Part shown: in pieces, positions 7,586 to 16,732 of the stretch
Numbering within the stretch: position 1 is the stretch's first letter
How the letters are laid out: the number at the start of each line of letters is the position of its first letter
Source: Psychromonas sp. Urea-02u-13
GTDB taxonomy: Bacteria > Pseudomonadota > Gammaproteobacteria > Enterobacterales > Psychromonadaceae
NCBI RefSeq assembly: GCF_002835995.1
Contig: NZ_PJBZ01000083.1
Span: 1 to 32,856 of the forward strand
Length of the DNA stretch: 32,856 nt
Direction: 5' to 3'
Notes under the pieces: model-generated
What the model was told of the DNA's origin: nothing
Seen by the model: the letters and a program-made list of their open reading frames with translations, nothing else
The model's database searches: none
Made by a program: the position numbers and the translations under genes

Positions 7586-8833
7586 GCTTTTTAAACGATA
7601 ATAAAGACTTAACAACAGCAATAATCCTATAGCAAACAGCGCGTGCGTTGCTAAAGAGATAAACAAGACTAAGCAAGTCGCTGATGCTAATAACGCTAAA
7701 TTCCTATTAATACCCGTTAATAGCTTTGTTCCCGCCAATGAAGCAGCCAAGTAAATCAGAATAAATAACCCATTTGCATAAGCGATTAATCCTTCTAAAT
7801 CCAAACCTGAATAATGATAAGCCAGTAACATTGCACCGGTAAGGATAATTGCGCTCAAGAGGCCATAATAAGGAACTGCATAAGCATTTTCCCGAGAAAA
7901 CAGAGGCACTAGCTGTTGTTGCTTTGCCATGCTAGATAATAAACGAGAGAAACCAACAAAATAGAGACTGACCGAAATATAACAAGTTAAAAATCCGGCA
8001 AATGAAACGATCATATAACCCTGTTGCCCCAGACTTAACTTCACCAGATTAATGACTGAATTCAGATTTTCAGCTTCATCACCATAAAAGTGCATTTGTA
8101 ATAAACTCAAACTAATTAAACTATAAACAATGAGCGTAATAACAATGCCAATAATGATGGTTAAGGGGAAATCTCGATGGGGATTCTTAAAGTCATTGGC
8201 TAAATGTGCAATCGCTTCAATACCTAAGAAACACCAAAGGATGTAAGTGGCACTTAGGGCAACGCTGGATAACTGAAAGTCAGTGTCCGGTAGATGGAAA
8301 GGTTGCGTAACTTGGCTATTAAGTGAAACAAAGACTAAACAACTCACGATACAAATACTTAACAAGGTTTGAATAATCGCAGCGGTTTTAAGACCAAATA
8401 AATTAAATACCAATAATAAAAACAACATTAATAACGCACACAAAAACAGTATTTGTGCCGTTGATTGATCAATCCCCCCTGCTGCATTTAATCCATTAAC
8501 TAGAAAATTTGCCCCAGTAATGACAATAACAGGTGCGCCAAGTGCCACTACCCAAATAAATAACCAGCTAACAATGCGTGCTGCTTTATCACCAAAGGCT
8601 AATTGAACAAAATATGCAGTTCCACCAGCATGTGGGTGTTTTTTACCAAGTGCAGCAAAAGTAAATACGATCGGTAAAATAAGCAATCCCATGATAAACC
8701 ACGCAAGTAGTGACCATTCTCCCGCTACGGAAGCAGCAATGGCGGGGATAATAAACACACCTGAGCCCAGTAATACAGAAACAAGCATTCCCACACCATG
8801 TGTTACAGAGATAGATTGATTACATGTAGACAA
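7571..8833 (-). CDS. yjeH: APC-superfamily amino acid exporter, YjeH-like
   Basis: The 420-residue inner-membrane protein has about 12 hydrophobic segments. The first carries the APC signature GSGVFIIPAIAA and is followed by HPHAGGTAYFVQLAFG after the second. It resembles E. coli YjeH, a methionine and branched-chain amino-acid exporter of similar length. The open frame reaches 8881, but the TTG at 8833 is a much better start: AAGGAG lies 6 bases upstream and the extra 16 residues are not family-like. It is a single gene between nfuA (convergent) and deaD (divergent). Substrate is inferred from family only. Confidence 0.82.
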   Translation of the reverse strand: MSTCNQSISVTHGVGMLVSVLLGSGVFIIPAIAASVAGEWSLLAWFIMGLLILPIVFTFAALGKKHPHAGGTAYFVQLAFGDKAARIVSWLFIWVVALGAPVIVITGANFLVNGLNAAGGIDQSTAQILFLCALLMLFLLLVFNLFGLKTAAIIQTLLSICIVSCLVFVSLNSQVTQPFHLPDTDFQLSSVALSATYILWCFLGIEAIAHLANDFKNPHRDFPLTIIIGIVITLIVYSLISLSLLQMHFYGDEAENLNSVINLVKLSLGQQGYMIVSFAGFLTCYISVSLYFVGFSRLLSSMAKQQQLVPLFSRENAYAVPYYGLLSAIILTGAMLLAYHYSGLDLEGLIAYANGLFILIYLAASLAGTKLLTGINRNLALLASATCLVLFISLATHALFAIGLLLLLSLYYRLKSKKRS

Positions 8834-8970
8834 GTTATTCTCCTTGAGAATCGGCAATAATAACGGCTCTTTGACCTGCAATCACCATTAATAAACAAGG
8901 AAAACAGCAATTATTTTTCCTGTTTTGTGCTTAAGTTCAAATAACACGAGCATTTTATGAACAGATCAAG

Positions 8971-8984
8971 TAGAATGCGCCACC
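8971..8984 (+). promoter_or_regulatory. Candidate -10 and stringent-type discriminator upstream of deaD
   Basis: TAGAAT (8971-8976) followed directly by GCGCCACC matches the -10/discriminator arrangement of rrn P1 promoters. No convincing -35 lies 16-18 bp upstream. If used, it makes an RNA with about 200 bases of leader before deaD. Confidence 0.4.
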
Positions 8985-9183
8985 CTCGCAATGTGATCTA
9001 TGTTTGATCATTGCGAAATCTCCAGATAAAACCTGCTACGCGTATTTATTTTTTTAGAACACGCGAGAATTATTAAATGGTTTCGACTTAGGTTGAAACG
9101 ATTGAGGTGACGTAGGTATATGCTGGATTGACGTGTTTTAGCTTCGCTGAAACACAGAATTTATACGAAATCATGAGGCCTCT
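8985..9183 (+). promoter_or_regulatory. Long structured 5' leader of deaD
   Basis: About 200 bases without a gene but with successive hairpins. 8987-9015 pairs CGCAATG(T)GATC with GATCATTGCG. 9039-9065 pairs CGCGT with ACGCG around a U-rich loop. 9080-9099 pairs GTTTCGAC with GTTGAAAC around TTAG. 9133-9155 pairs GTGTTTTAGC with GCTGAAACAC around TTC. Long leaders are typical of cold-shock RNAs, including E. coli deaD; a thermosensing or autoregulatory role here is inference. Confidence 0.55.
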
Positions 9184-10938
9184 ATGTCAGAGTCAAGCAC
9201 ACCAGAAAGCACGCCAGAAAACATCATTACTTTTAACGATTTAAATTTACCAGAAGAACTTACTAAAGTTGTTGCTGAAATGGGTTACGAAGTACCTTCG
9301 CCTATTCAAGCACAGACTATTCCCCTTCTATTAGATGGTAAAGATGTTTTAGGTCTTGCACAAACAGGTACTGGTAAAACCGGTGCTTTTGCATTACCAC
9401 TATTAGCAAATATCGATTTATCAGTTAAAAAACCACAAGTATTGGTATTAGCGCCAACACGTGAATTAGCGATTCAAGTAGCAGAAGCTTTCCAAAGCTA
9501 CTCGCGTCATTTACGTGGTTTCCACGTAATGCCAATTTACGGTGGTCAAAGCTACAACATTCAGTTCAAACAACTAACTCGTGGCCCACAAGTTGTTGTA
9601 GGTACGCCTGGTCGTATTATGGATCACCTTAAGCGTAAAACATTAGATCTTTCAGGCCTAACAACACTTGTGTTAGATGAAGCTGATGAAATGTTACGTA
9701 TGGGTTTCATCGACGACGTTGAAACGATCATGAAAGATATGCCTGAAAAGCACCAAACTGCGCTTTTCTCAGCAACAATGCCTGATCAAATCAAACGTAT
9801 TACTAAGCGTTACATGAACAACCCAACTGAAGTTAAGATTAAAGCAAAAACTTCAACAGTTGAGAACATCGAACAGAAATGTTGGATTGTACGTGGTGTT
9901 AATAAACTTGACGCACTAACACGTATGTTAGAAACAGAAGAATTTGACGGCGCAATTATCTTTGCACGTACTAAAACAGCAACAGTTGAATTAGCAGAAC
10001 GTTTAGAAGCACGCGGTTACCGCAGTGCAGCACTGAACGGCGACATGAATCAACAAACTCGTGAACGTACTATCGCCCGTATTAAATCTGGTGGTTTAGA
10101 TATTCTTGTAGCAACAGATGTTGCAGCACGTGGTCTAGATGTTGAACGTTTAAGTTTAGTTGTTAACTACGACATCCCAACTGATACTGAATCTTATGTT
10201 CACCGTATCGGTCGTACAGGTCGTGCTGGTCGTAAGGGTAAAGCAATCTTATTTGTAGCACCTCGCGAACGTCGCTTATTAAAAGCAATTGAACGTGCGA
10301 CACGCCAAGAAATTACAATTATGGAATTACCAACACGTGATGAAGTAACTAAAACACGTATTGAAAGTTTCCAAACACAATTGTTCTCAATCTGTGAAAG
10401 CGAAGACCTTACGTTCTACCGTACTTTGTTCGAACAAATTGAAAACAATACAGAGATTGATGACTTAGATCTTGCAGCTGCATTACTTTTCTTAGCGCAA
10501 AAAGAGAAACCTCTACAGCCTACAGAAGAGAAATTTGTTGAACCTCGTTCTAACGATCGTAACTTTGACCGCAATGACCGTAGTCGTGGTGACCGTCCTG
10601 ATCGTAACCGAAGTGATCGTAATGATCGCGGAAGCCGTCCAGAACGTGGTGATCGTAACGAACAAGGTGGTGATAAGCCTCGTGGTCGTGGTCGTCCAAC
10701 AGATGTTGAGCTTGAAACATACCGTTTAGACGTAGGTCGTTCACATGGTGTTCAAGTTAAAAACATCGTAGGTGCTATCGCTAACGAAGCTGATATCAAT
10801 AGCCGTTTCATTGGTGATATCAAATTAAGTGATGACTATTCAACAATTGAATTGCCTAAAGGCATGCCAGAGAAAACGTTGAAACATCTTGAAAGTGTTT
10901 ATGTTTGTAAACGCCAACTGAATATCAAAAAGAATTAA
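9184..10938 (+). CDS. deaD: DEAD-box ATP-dependent RNA helicase DeaD (CsdA)
   Basis: The 584-residue cytoplasmic helicase unwinds RNA in ribosome assembly and mRNA decay at low temperature. Motifs in order are the Q motif (SPIQAQTIP), Walker A AQTGTGKT, PTRELA, DEAD in VLDEADEMLRMGF, SAT in LFSATMP, ATDVAARGLD and HRIGRTGRAG. Then comes an Arg/Asp/Asn/Gly-rich region at about 450-505 (repeats of the RNDRS and RGDR type) and a C-terminal DbpA-like RNA-binding domain (THGVQVKN-like, here SHGVQVKNIVGAI). E. coli DeaD is 629 residues, so the low-complexity part is somewhat shorter. It stands alone, with a long leader and its own terminator. Confidence 0.96.
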   Translation: MSESSTPESTPENIITFNDLNLPEELTKVVAEMGYEVPSPIQAQTIPLLLDGKDVLGLAQTGTGKTGAFALPLLANIDLSVKKPQVLVLAPTRELAIQVAEAFQSYSRHLRGFHVMPIYGGQSYNIQFKQLTRGPQVVVGTPGRIMDHLKRKTLDLSGLTTLVLDEADEMLRMGFIDDVETIMKDMPEKHQTALFSATMPDQIKRITKRYMNNPTEVKIKAKTSTVENIEQKCWIVRGVNKLDALTRMLETEEFDGAIIFARTKTATVELAERLEARGYRSAALNGDMNQQTRERTIARIKSGGLDILVATDVAARGLDVERLSLVVNYDIPTDTESYVHRIGRTGRAGRKGKAILFVAPRERRLLKAIERATRQEITIMELPTRDEVTKTRIESFQTQLFSICESEDLTFYRTLFEQIENNTEIDDLDLAAALLFLAQKEKPLQPTEEKFVEPRSNDRNFDRNDRSRGDRPDRNRSDRNDRGSRPERGDRNEQGGDKPRGRGRPTDVELETYRLDVGRSHGVQVKNIVGAIANEADINSRFIGDIKLSDDYSTIELPKGMPEKTLKHLESVYVCKRQLNIKKN

Positions 10939-10957
10939 TTTCTATTTGAATTTAGTT

Positions 10958-10986
10958 AAAAAAGGGTGCTTTAAGCGCCCTTTTTT
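10958..10986 (+). terminator. deaD rho-independent terminator
   Basis: AAAGGGTGC and GCGCCCTTT pair (one G-U) around TTTAA, followed by a T run ending at 10986; 20 bases after the deaD stop. Confidence 0.9.
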
Positions 10987-11212
10987 ATATCTATTGATCC
11001 TACTATAGCTACTTATTCGCCTACAAAAACACTAACCCACTGATTTTAAACGCAAAAAGTTCCCTCTTAATCTAAGTAAACCAAACAGTCTTCCACAGTG
11101 ATGCCAAAACACTCGCCATAAAAGCTTAACTTATTGTTTTTTAAGAAATTATCTATTCCACTTATGAGCTTGACCGCCTTGCCCTCTATTAATCTTACGC
11201 TCAATCTGAGAT

Positions 11213-11355
11213 TATAATTAAGCGCTAAGTAAAGTACCCACTTGAAATAGTTGCGTAGTAATAAATTATTATCTTTGTAACCCTGTATTTAAAATTCTTC
11301 ACTTTGAAGATTCTTACCCACTCTATTTAAGGCCCATTAATAGAGTGGTTTTTTT
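11213..11355 (+). ncRNA. Candidate small RNA with its own terminator
   Basis: The 450-base gap between deaD and glmU contains no plausible gene. It does contain a strong plus-strand terminator (11318-11355): a perfect 10-bp stem CCACTCTATT/AATAGAGTGG followed by seven T. It lies 330 bases beyond the deaD terminator. Upstream are a perfect -10 TATAAT (11213-11218) and a small hairpin TCTTCA-CTT-TGAAGA near 11297-11311. The -35 is poor (TTAATC at 18 bp). An RNA of about 130 bases would run from about 11225. A backup deaD terminator is the alternative. Confidence 0.35.
11318..11355 (+). terminator. Strong orphan rho-independent terminator
   Basis: Perfect 10-bp stem, 11-base loop and seven T residues. 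It works only rightward, since there is no T run on the other strand, and no gene ends immediately before it. Confidence 0.85.
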
Positions 11356-11388
11356 GCCTTTATTTTAGCGTTCTCATAAATTTCAGAC

Positions 11389-11420
11389 AAAAAAAAGCCC
11401 CATCAATGATGAAGGGGCTT
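11389..11420 (-). terminator. glmU rho-independent terminator
   Basis: On the minus strand AAGCCCC and GGGGCTT form the stem and are followed by eight T residues, 22 bases after the glmU stop. Confidence 0.9.
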
Positions 11421-11442
11421 ACTCAAAAATAATTTTATAGCA

Positions 11443-12801
11443 TTATTTTTTGCTTGGACGTTTCCAATCATTCAGATTACGTTGCTTAGTACGTGCCACT
11501 GCTAATGCATTTTCTGGTACGTCATTAACTACCGTTGTGCCGGCAGCCGTTGTTGCTCCGTTACCAATCGAAACAGGCGCAATAAGCTGACAATCACTAC
11601 CAATGAATACATCGTTACCAATTTTTGTTTGATATTTATTAGCACCATCGTAGTTACACGTGATCACACCTGCACCAATATTAACGTGACGTCCTAATGT
11701 TGTATCACCTAAGTAACTTAAGTGGCCACATTTAGAGCCATTACCCAGTGTAGACTTTTTAATCTCAACAAAGTTACCCACATGCACATCTTTTTCAATG
11801 ACCGTTTCAGGACGGATACGCGCAAAAGGCCCGATCGTTGAGTTATCACCAATACGACTACCTTCGATAATTGAATTCGGCTTAATCTCAACGTTATTTT
11901 CAATATCACAATCAATAAGGATACAGTTAGCACCGATCACGACACCATCACCCAGGTTTACATTACCTTTAATGATCACGTTAATATCGATATCTACATC
12001 TTGCCCACAGGTTAATTCGCCACGCAGGTCAAAACGCGCAGGATCACGCAACATTACGCCACGTAATAATAATTTTTCAGCTTCTTGTAATTGATAAGCA
12101 CGTTCTAATTTAGATAATTGTAAACGGTTATTAACCCCTTCAACTTCTACTGTGCTCGTTGGATGAACGGCATTAATAATACGCCCTTCTTGATGTGCCA
12201 TTTTGATAATATCGGTAATGTAATACTCACCAGCAGCATTATCATTACGTAGTGCTGGTAACCAACGACGTAGGTCGCGTGCACTTGCTACTAATATGCC
12301 AGTATTCACTTCTTTAATTTCACGCTGATTTTGACTTGCATCTTTTTGCTCAACAATCGCAGTCACATCACCATCTACACGCTCAATGCGTCCATAACCT
12401 GTTGGATCATCAAGATGTACGGTAAGCAGACCAATACCGCCTTCTGGTTGAACATCGATAAGTCTTTGTAATGTTTGTGGTGTTAATAATGGCACATCAC
12501 CATATACCATTAGGATTTTTTCAGTTTCTCTAAAATGAGGCTGCGCAATTTGCATCGCATGGCCAGTGCCTAACTGCTCTGTTTGTTTTATCCAATTCAA
12601 GCGACGTTCAGAGATACACTCTTGCATTTGATCACCACCGTGACCATAAATCAGATGAATATTTTCAGCGCCTACACCCTTCACGCTGTCGATAACATGT
12701 TGCACCATCGGTTTGTCTGCTATTTTATGTAGCACTTTAGGAAGGCGAGAACACATACGTGTGCCTTTACCTGCAGCAAGAATAACAACGCTTAAAGCCA
12801 T
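11443..12801 (-). CDS. glmU: Bifunctional UDP-GlcNAc pyrophosphorylase / glucosamine-1-phosphate acetyltransferase GlmU
   Basis: The 452-residue cytoplasmic enzyme acetylates glucosamine-1-phosphate and then joins it to UTP, giving UDP-GlcNAc for peptidoglycan and LPS. Residues 1-228 are the uridyltransferase domain, with the nucleotide-binding start [20 protein letters not shown] and VYGDVPLL. Residues about 250-435 form a left-handed beta helix of hexapeptide repeats ([35 protein letters not shown]), the acetyltransferase domain. Length is close to E. coli GlmU (456). In many gammaproteobacteria glmU follows the atp operon; here it is monocistronic with its own terminator and no atp genes nearby. 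Confidence 0.97.
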   Translation of the reverse strand: MALSVVILAAGKGTRMCSRLPKVLHKIADKPMVQHVIDSVKGVGAENIHLIYGHGGDQMQECISERRLNWIKQTEQLGTGHAMQIAQPHFRETEKILMVYGDVPLLTPQTLQRLIDVQPEGGIGLLTVHLDDPTGYGRIERVDGDVTAIVEQKDASQNQREIKEVNTGILVASARDLRRWLPALRNDNAAGEYYITDIIKMAHQEGRIINAVHPTSTVEVEGVNNRLQLSKLERAYQLQEAEKLLLRGVMLRDPARFDLRGELTCGQDVDIDINVIIKGNVNLGDGVVIGANCILIDCDIENNVEIKPNSIIEGSRIGDNSTIGPFARIRPETVIEKDVHVGNFVEIKKSTLGNGSKCGHLSYLGDTTLGRHVNIGAGVITCNYDGANKYQTKIGNDVFIGSDCQLIAPVSIGNGATTAAGTTVVNDVPENALAVARTKQRNLNDWKRPSKK

Positions 12802-13097
12802 AATGAGAATTCCATATAATTTAAAGATAAAAATGTATTTTAACCAAGTTTACAGTGACAGAGAATAATTAAATAACATTTCTCTCTGTTTATTATTAAT
12901 TATTTAGCAGTTTATCCCCTCTCTCACCCAAAGCTTCGTTAGTTAATGCGCCACAAACATTGGTAGAGCCAGTTGCCCCTGCAAAATTCGGCCTCAAAAC
13001 TATTCATATAACCACCAGCTAAACTTTGTACTTTGAATGATGACGCCTATAAAGATAAGATAAGTACCTAGTCATTCTTAAAAATAGGTTTAATTTA
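12802..13097. other. glmU-nadE intergenic region with a GC-richer patch
   Basis: This 296-base divergent spacer should hold promoters for glmU and nadE. No clear -35/-10 pair stands out. Bases 12908-13020 are visibly richer in G and C than their surroundings. On the minus strand they read as a short open frame ending at TAA (12896-12898), about 33 codons, with TGSTNVCGALTNEALGERGD in it. It has no start codon or ribosome binding site and may be a remnant or repeat unit. Confidence 0.35.
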
Positions 13098-13937
13098 ATG
13101 AAACAACAAATATTAAAAGAGATGCGTGTCTTAGGCCAGATTGACATTGCAGCAGAAATCCAGACACGTATTGATTTCATTAAAGAGAAGTTAACCAATG
13201 CATATTGCCAGACCTTAGTATTAGGTATTAGTGGTGGCGTAGACTCGAGCACTGCGGGCCGTTTATGCCAATTAGCAGTAGAGCAATTAAATAACACACA
13301 GAAAACCGAACAGTATCAGTTCATTGCAGTACGTCTTCCTTATGCAGTGCAAAAGGATGAAGATGAAGCTCAGCTTGCCTTACAATTTATTCAACCATCA
13401 AAAAGTGTCACTGTTAATGTGCAAGCCGGCTCAGATGGCATTCACGACAGTACACTGCTTGGTCTTCAAGAAAGTGGGATAATACTGGCAGATAATGCCA
13501 ACCTAGATTTTATAAAAGGCAATGTGAAAGCACGTATGCGCATGATTGCTCAGTATGAAATTGCAGGGCTCACGGGTGGGTTAGTTGTTGGTACTGACCA
13601 TAGCGCAGAAAATATCACGGGTTTTTATACTAAGCATGGAGATGGGGCTTGTGATTTAGCGCCCTTATTTGGCCTTAATAAACGTCAAGTGCGCTCATTA
13701 GCAAAACATCTTGGTGCGCCTGCATTATTAGTTGATAAAGCACCCACAGCAGATCTTGAAGAAGACAAACCACAACTCGAAGACGAAGTGGCATTAGGTA
13801 TGACTTACGACCAAATTGATGATTTCTTAGAAGGTAAAGAGGTCGCACAAGAAGTTGAAGATAAGCTAATCGCAATTTATCAACGCACTCAACACAAACG
13901 TCAGCCGATACCTACCATCTATGACCAACCTGCTTAA
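13098..13937 (+). CDS. nadE: NH3-dependent NAD+ synthetase NadE
   Basis: The 279-residue enzyme converts nicotinic acid adenine dinucleotide, ammonia and ATP to NAD+, the last step of NAD synthesis, in the cytoplasm. The PP-loop [12 protein letters not shown] is at about residues 46-57. The deamido-NAD binding part [20 protein letters not shown] and the C-terminal loop [24 protein letters not shown] segment follow. There is no N-terminal glutaminase domain, so ammonia is the nitrogen donor. Length is like E. coli NadE (275). It stands alone between glmU (divergent) and asd. Confidence 0.96.
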   Translation: MKQQILKEMRVLGQIDIAAEIQTRIDFIKEKLTNAYCQTLVLGISGGVDSSTAGRLCQLAVEQLNNTQKTEQYQFIAVRLPYAVQKDEDEAQLALQFIQPSKSVTVNVQAGSDGIHDSTLLGLQESGIILADNANLDFIKGNVKARMRMIAQYEIAGLTGGLVVGTDHSAENITGFYTKHGDGACDLAPLFGLNKRQVRSLAKHLGAPALLVDKAPTADLEEDKPQLEDEVALGMTYDQIDDFLEGKEVAQEVEDKLIAIYQRTQHKRQPIPTIYDQPA

Positions 13938-13955
13938 CCGTGCTAGCGTGAGATG

Positions 13956-13990
13956 GGTGATGCCAAGCCTCTTTTAATGTTGGCATTACC
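13956..13990. other. Stem-loop downstream of nadE
   Basis: GGTGATGCCAA and TTGGCATTACC form an 11-bp stem (one G-U) around a 13-base loop, 19 bases after the nadE stop. No T run follows on either strand, so it is not a standard terminator; it may be a processing or stability element. Confidence 0.5.
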
Positions 13991-14092
13991 AGGGAATAAA
14001 ATAAGCTGATAACGTGAAATTAAATACACCTTTATTTACTTAGATCATTCAAAAAACTAGCCATAACAAAGGTGTTAATGGTAAGTTTATAG

Positions 14093-14113
14093 CTCGGTTA
14101 ACGAATAACCGAG
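14093..14113. promoter_or_regulatory. Perfect inverted repeat upstream of asd
   Basis: CTCGGTTA and TAACCGAG flank ACGAA, 32 bases before the asd start. It could be an operator or a leader hairpin. I see no lysine-riboswitch core around it. Confidence 0.45.
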
Positions 14114-14145
14114 TACTCAATACTCTCATTAAGGAAGTTAGTCTC

Positions 14146-15258
14146 ATGAAAAAAGTTGGTTTAGTTGGTTGGCGCGGTATGGTTGGTTCTGTGCTTATGC
14201 AAAGAATGCGTGATGAAAATGATTTTGCAACGATTGAGCCTGTGTTTTTCACCACCTCTCAAGTGGGTTTAGCTTCTCCTGATATTGGTAAACCGACCGA
14301 TACATTAAAAGATGCCTTTGGCATTGAAGACCTACAAAAAATGGATGTCATCATTACCTGTCAAGGTGGTGATTATACTAATGAAGTTTATCCAAAATTA
14401 CGTGCAAGTGGTTGGACAGGTTATTGGATTGATGCAGCCTCTTCATTACGCATGAAAGATGATGCAATCATCGTATTAGACCCAGTGAACAAAGATGTTA
14501 TCAAGCAAGGGTTAAGCGATGGCGTTAAAACCTATGTAGGCGGTAACTGTACTGTTTCATTATTATTAATGGCGCTTGGCGGTTTGTTTGAAGCAGACTT
14601 AATTGAATGGGTAACACCACATACTTACCAAGCAGCTTCTGGTGCTGGTGCGCGTAACATGCGTGAATTAATTAGCCAAATGGGTTCTATCAAAGATACT
14701 GTAGCTGATAAGTTAGCTGATCCTGCCTCTGCTATTTTAGAAATAGACCAACAAGTTGCAGAACATTTACGTAGCGATGACTTACCAACAGAACAGTTTG
14801 GTGCTGCACTTGCAGGGAGTTTGATTCCTTGGATTGATGTGCCAATGCCTTCTGGACAGTCTAAAGAAGAATGGAAAGCGCAGGTTGAAGCCAATAAGAT
14901 TTTAGGTACTAGCGAAAACCAAACGCCAATTGATGGTTTGTGTGTGCGTATCGGTGCAATGCGTTGTCATAGCCAAGCAATTACAATGAAGCTGAAAAAA
15001 GATGTTTCTATTGCTGAAATTGAGAATATTTTAGCGTCGCACAACGAATGGGTTAAAGTTATCCCTAACGAACGTGATGCAACGGTTTCTGAGCTTTCAC
15101 CAGCGAAAGTAACAGGCACATTAAGTATTCCTGTTGGCCGTATCCGTAAATTATCAATGGGTCCAGAATATGTAAGTGCATTCACTGTGGGTGATCAACT
15201 ACTATGGGGAGCGGCAGAGCCTCTTCGTCGTATGTTAAACATCTTACAAGAAGCGTAA
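14146..15258 (+). CDS. asd: Aspartate-semialdehyde dehydrogenase Asd
   Basis: The 370-residue enzyme makes aspartate semialdehyde from aspartyl phosphate with NADPH, the branch point to lysine, diaminopimelate, threonine and methionine. The Rossmann start [18 protein letters not shown] and the catalytic Cys135 in VGGNCTVS (same number as in E. coli Asd) are visible. [17 protein letters not shown] and the substrate-binding [12 protein letters not shown] follow. Length and sequence are those of the gram-negative Asd type. AAGGAAG before the ATG is a good ribosome binding site. Single gene, ending in a strong terminator. Confidence 0.97.
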   Translation: MKKVGLVGWRGMVGSVLMQRMRDENDFATIEPVFFTTSQVGLASPDIGKPTDTLKDAFGIEDLQKMDVIITCQGGDYTNEVYPKLRASGWTGYWIDAASSLRMKDDAIIVLDPVNKDVIKQGLSDGVKTYVGGNCTVSLLLMALGGLFEADLIEWVTPHTYQAASGAGARNMRELISQMGSIKDTVADKLADPASAILEIDQQVAEHLRSDDLPTEQFGAALAGSLIPWIDVPMPSGQSKEEWKAQVEANKILGTSENQTPIDGLCVRIGAMRCHSQAITMKLKKDVSIAEIENILASHNEWVKVIPNERDATVSELSPAKVTGTLSIPVGRIRKLSMGPEYVSAFTVGDQLLWGAAEPLRRMLNILQEA

Positions 15259-15279
15259 CTTAATACGTTTCAGACTTCT

Positions 15280-15306
15280 AAAAGGCTTCTATTTGAAGCC
15301 TTTTTT
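15280..15306 (+). terminator. asd rho-independent terminator
   Basis: AAAAGGCTTC and GAAGCCTTTT flank TATTT, with the T run reaching 15306; 22 bases after the asd stop. Confidence 0.92.
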
Positions 15307-15482
15307 ATATCTATCCCCTCTAGTATTTCCCCTAGTACCCCCTGAGTTTCTCAAACTGTAATAGTATAAAAATTGAGAGTTTACGCAGTTTCTTGTTGTT
15401 TAAAACACGATAATTATACGAATCCTAACTACACTAAATAACTAATTATCTATTTTTAGATTTTGAAACATAGGGTTAACAT

Positions 15483-16697
15483 ATGACTAAGTTTACTAGT
15501 GTATTTTTAATACTATTATTTAGCGTTTATTCTTACGCACAGCCTCCTCAACCCCTTCCCTATAAAATCTATCTTGATGCCGATTTTGTAAGTACAAAGG
15601 GTGCGAGCGAATCAATCCTGCAAGGCATCACGACAGCACTGAGTGAAGTCGACTTCACCATTGCTGGTTACCCTTTTGAAGTGCTGAAAAAAAATCACCA
15701 AGCAAATTCCTTACGTAGTAAACATCATCTTGAGCAGTTTTTAGCAGACAAACAAGCATTACTGGTTTTCTCTGGTTTGCACTCTCCACCTATTCTTGCC
15801 AATAAAACACTGATTAATAATAATAAAATATTACTGTTAGACCCATGGGCAGCCGCCGGTCCTATCACACGAAGTAAGACATCAGAAAATTGGATTTTCA
15901 GATTATCAATTGACGATAGTAAAGCAGGTTATACCATTACCCAACACGCTATTAAGCAAGGCTTTAGCAGTCCTTATTTATTATTAGAAGATACTGGCTG
16001 GGGGAAGTCTAATAAAAAAACCATGACCAATGCATTACAATATGAAGATTTATCTCCCCACGGTATAAGCTGGTTTAATTGGGGACTTGGCCAAAATCAA
16101 GCACGTATCATTTTACGAGATATCGCAGAAAGTGGTGCCGATGCCATATTTTTTGTGGGTAATGCGTCTGAAGGTAAAGTTTTTGCCAAAGCGATGTCTG
16201 AATTACCCCCTCAGTTTCGCCTTCCGATAAGAAGCCACTGGGGAATCACAGGGGGGGATTTTCCAATAGAGATCTCTCCTACAATACGCAAAAATATTAA
16301 CCTTGAATTTATACAGACGTCTTTTTCTTTCCTTAATACCCCCCTTAAAGCGTCTCAACAACAGGTACTAAACCAAGCAATCAGACTGTTTCCGGAGATC
16401 TCTAATGCTTACGACATTCAAGCACAAACAGGCTTTGTACATGCTTATGACCTCACTAAAATCTTTATTGCAGCCGTTGAACAATCAGGCTTAAGCGGCA
16501 ATAATATTAAAGACAGACAAGCAATAAAAATGGCATTGGAAGATCTAAAAAGACCTGTCGTCGGTCTGATAAAAACCTACCACCAGCCATTTTCAACGTA
16601 TACAAGCCATGCTCCTGATGCGCATGAAGCATTAAATAGTAGTGATTACACGATGGGTTTCTTTGGCCCTAAAAATGAAGTCATTCTACTCAAGTAA
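15483..16697 (+). CDS. Periplasmic type I solute-binding protein (Peripla_BP_6-like), probable sensor partner
   Basis: The 404-residue protein has a signal peptide (MTKFTSVFLILLFSVYSYA, likely cut before QPP) and no lipobox, so it should be free in the periplasm. The body reads as a two-lobed type I binding protein of the branched-chain amino-acid/ABC family. It includes the ILQGITTAL helix, LLVFSGLHSP, a GYTITQHAIKQGF segment with LLLEDTGWGKSN, ADAIFFVGNASEGKVFAKAM, and the C-terminal TGFVHAYDLTKIFIAAVEQ helix. No permease or ATPase gene is near. The next gene, 35 bases on, is a membrane histidine kinase, so I infer a LuxP/LuxQ- or TorT/TorS-like role as its ligand-binding partner. The ligand is unknown. 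ATAGGG lies upstream of the ATG. Confidence 0.8.
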   Translation: MTKFTSVFLILLFSVYSYAQPPQPLPYKIYLDADFVSTKGASESILQGITTALSEVDFTIAGYPFEVLKKNHQANSLRSKHHLEQFLADKQALLVFSGLHSPPILANKTLINNNKILLLDPWAAAGPITRSKTSENWIFRLSIDDSKAGYTITQHAIKQGFSSPYLLLEDTGWGKSNKKTMTNALQYEDLSPHGISWFNWGLGQNQARIILRDIAESGADAIFFVGNASEGKVFAKAMSELPPQFRLPIRSHWGITGGDFPIEISPTIRKNINLEFIQTSFSFLNTPLKASQQQVLNQAIRLFPEISNAYDIQAQTGFVHAYDLTKIFIAAVEQSGLSGNNIKDRQAIKMALEDLKRPVVGLIKTYHQPFSTYTSHAPDAHEALNSSDYTMGFFGPKNEVILLK

Positions 16698-16732
16698 ATG
16701 CCATTATCTATGCCCATTTAAGGTTGTTTTTT

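Noticed and set aside
10535-10744. Overlapping open frames on both strands inside the deaD low-complexity region
   Set aside because: They come from the repetitive CGT/GAT/AAC codons of the Arg/Asp/Asn-rich linker; they lack ribosome binding sites and look like no protein family.
12841-12890. Possible terminator or operator near glmU (CAGAGA/TCTCTG)
   Set aside because: Only a 6-7 bp stem with a long AT-rich loop, no T run, and positioned upstream of glmU where a terminator makes no sense.
13019-13297. 92-codon frame on the minus strand across the nadE start
   Set aside because: It overlaps the well-supported start of nadE, has no ribosome binding site and a composition typical of a shadow frame.
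14040-14145. Lysine riboswitch before asd
   Set aside because: Only one short hairpin is present; the roughly 170-base multi-helix core expected of a lysine riboswitch is not there.
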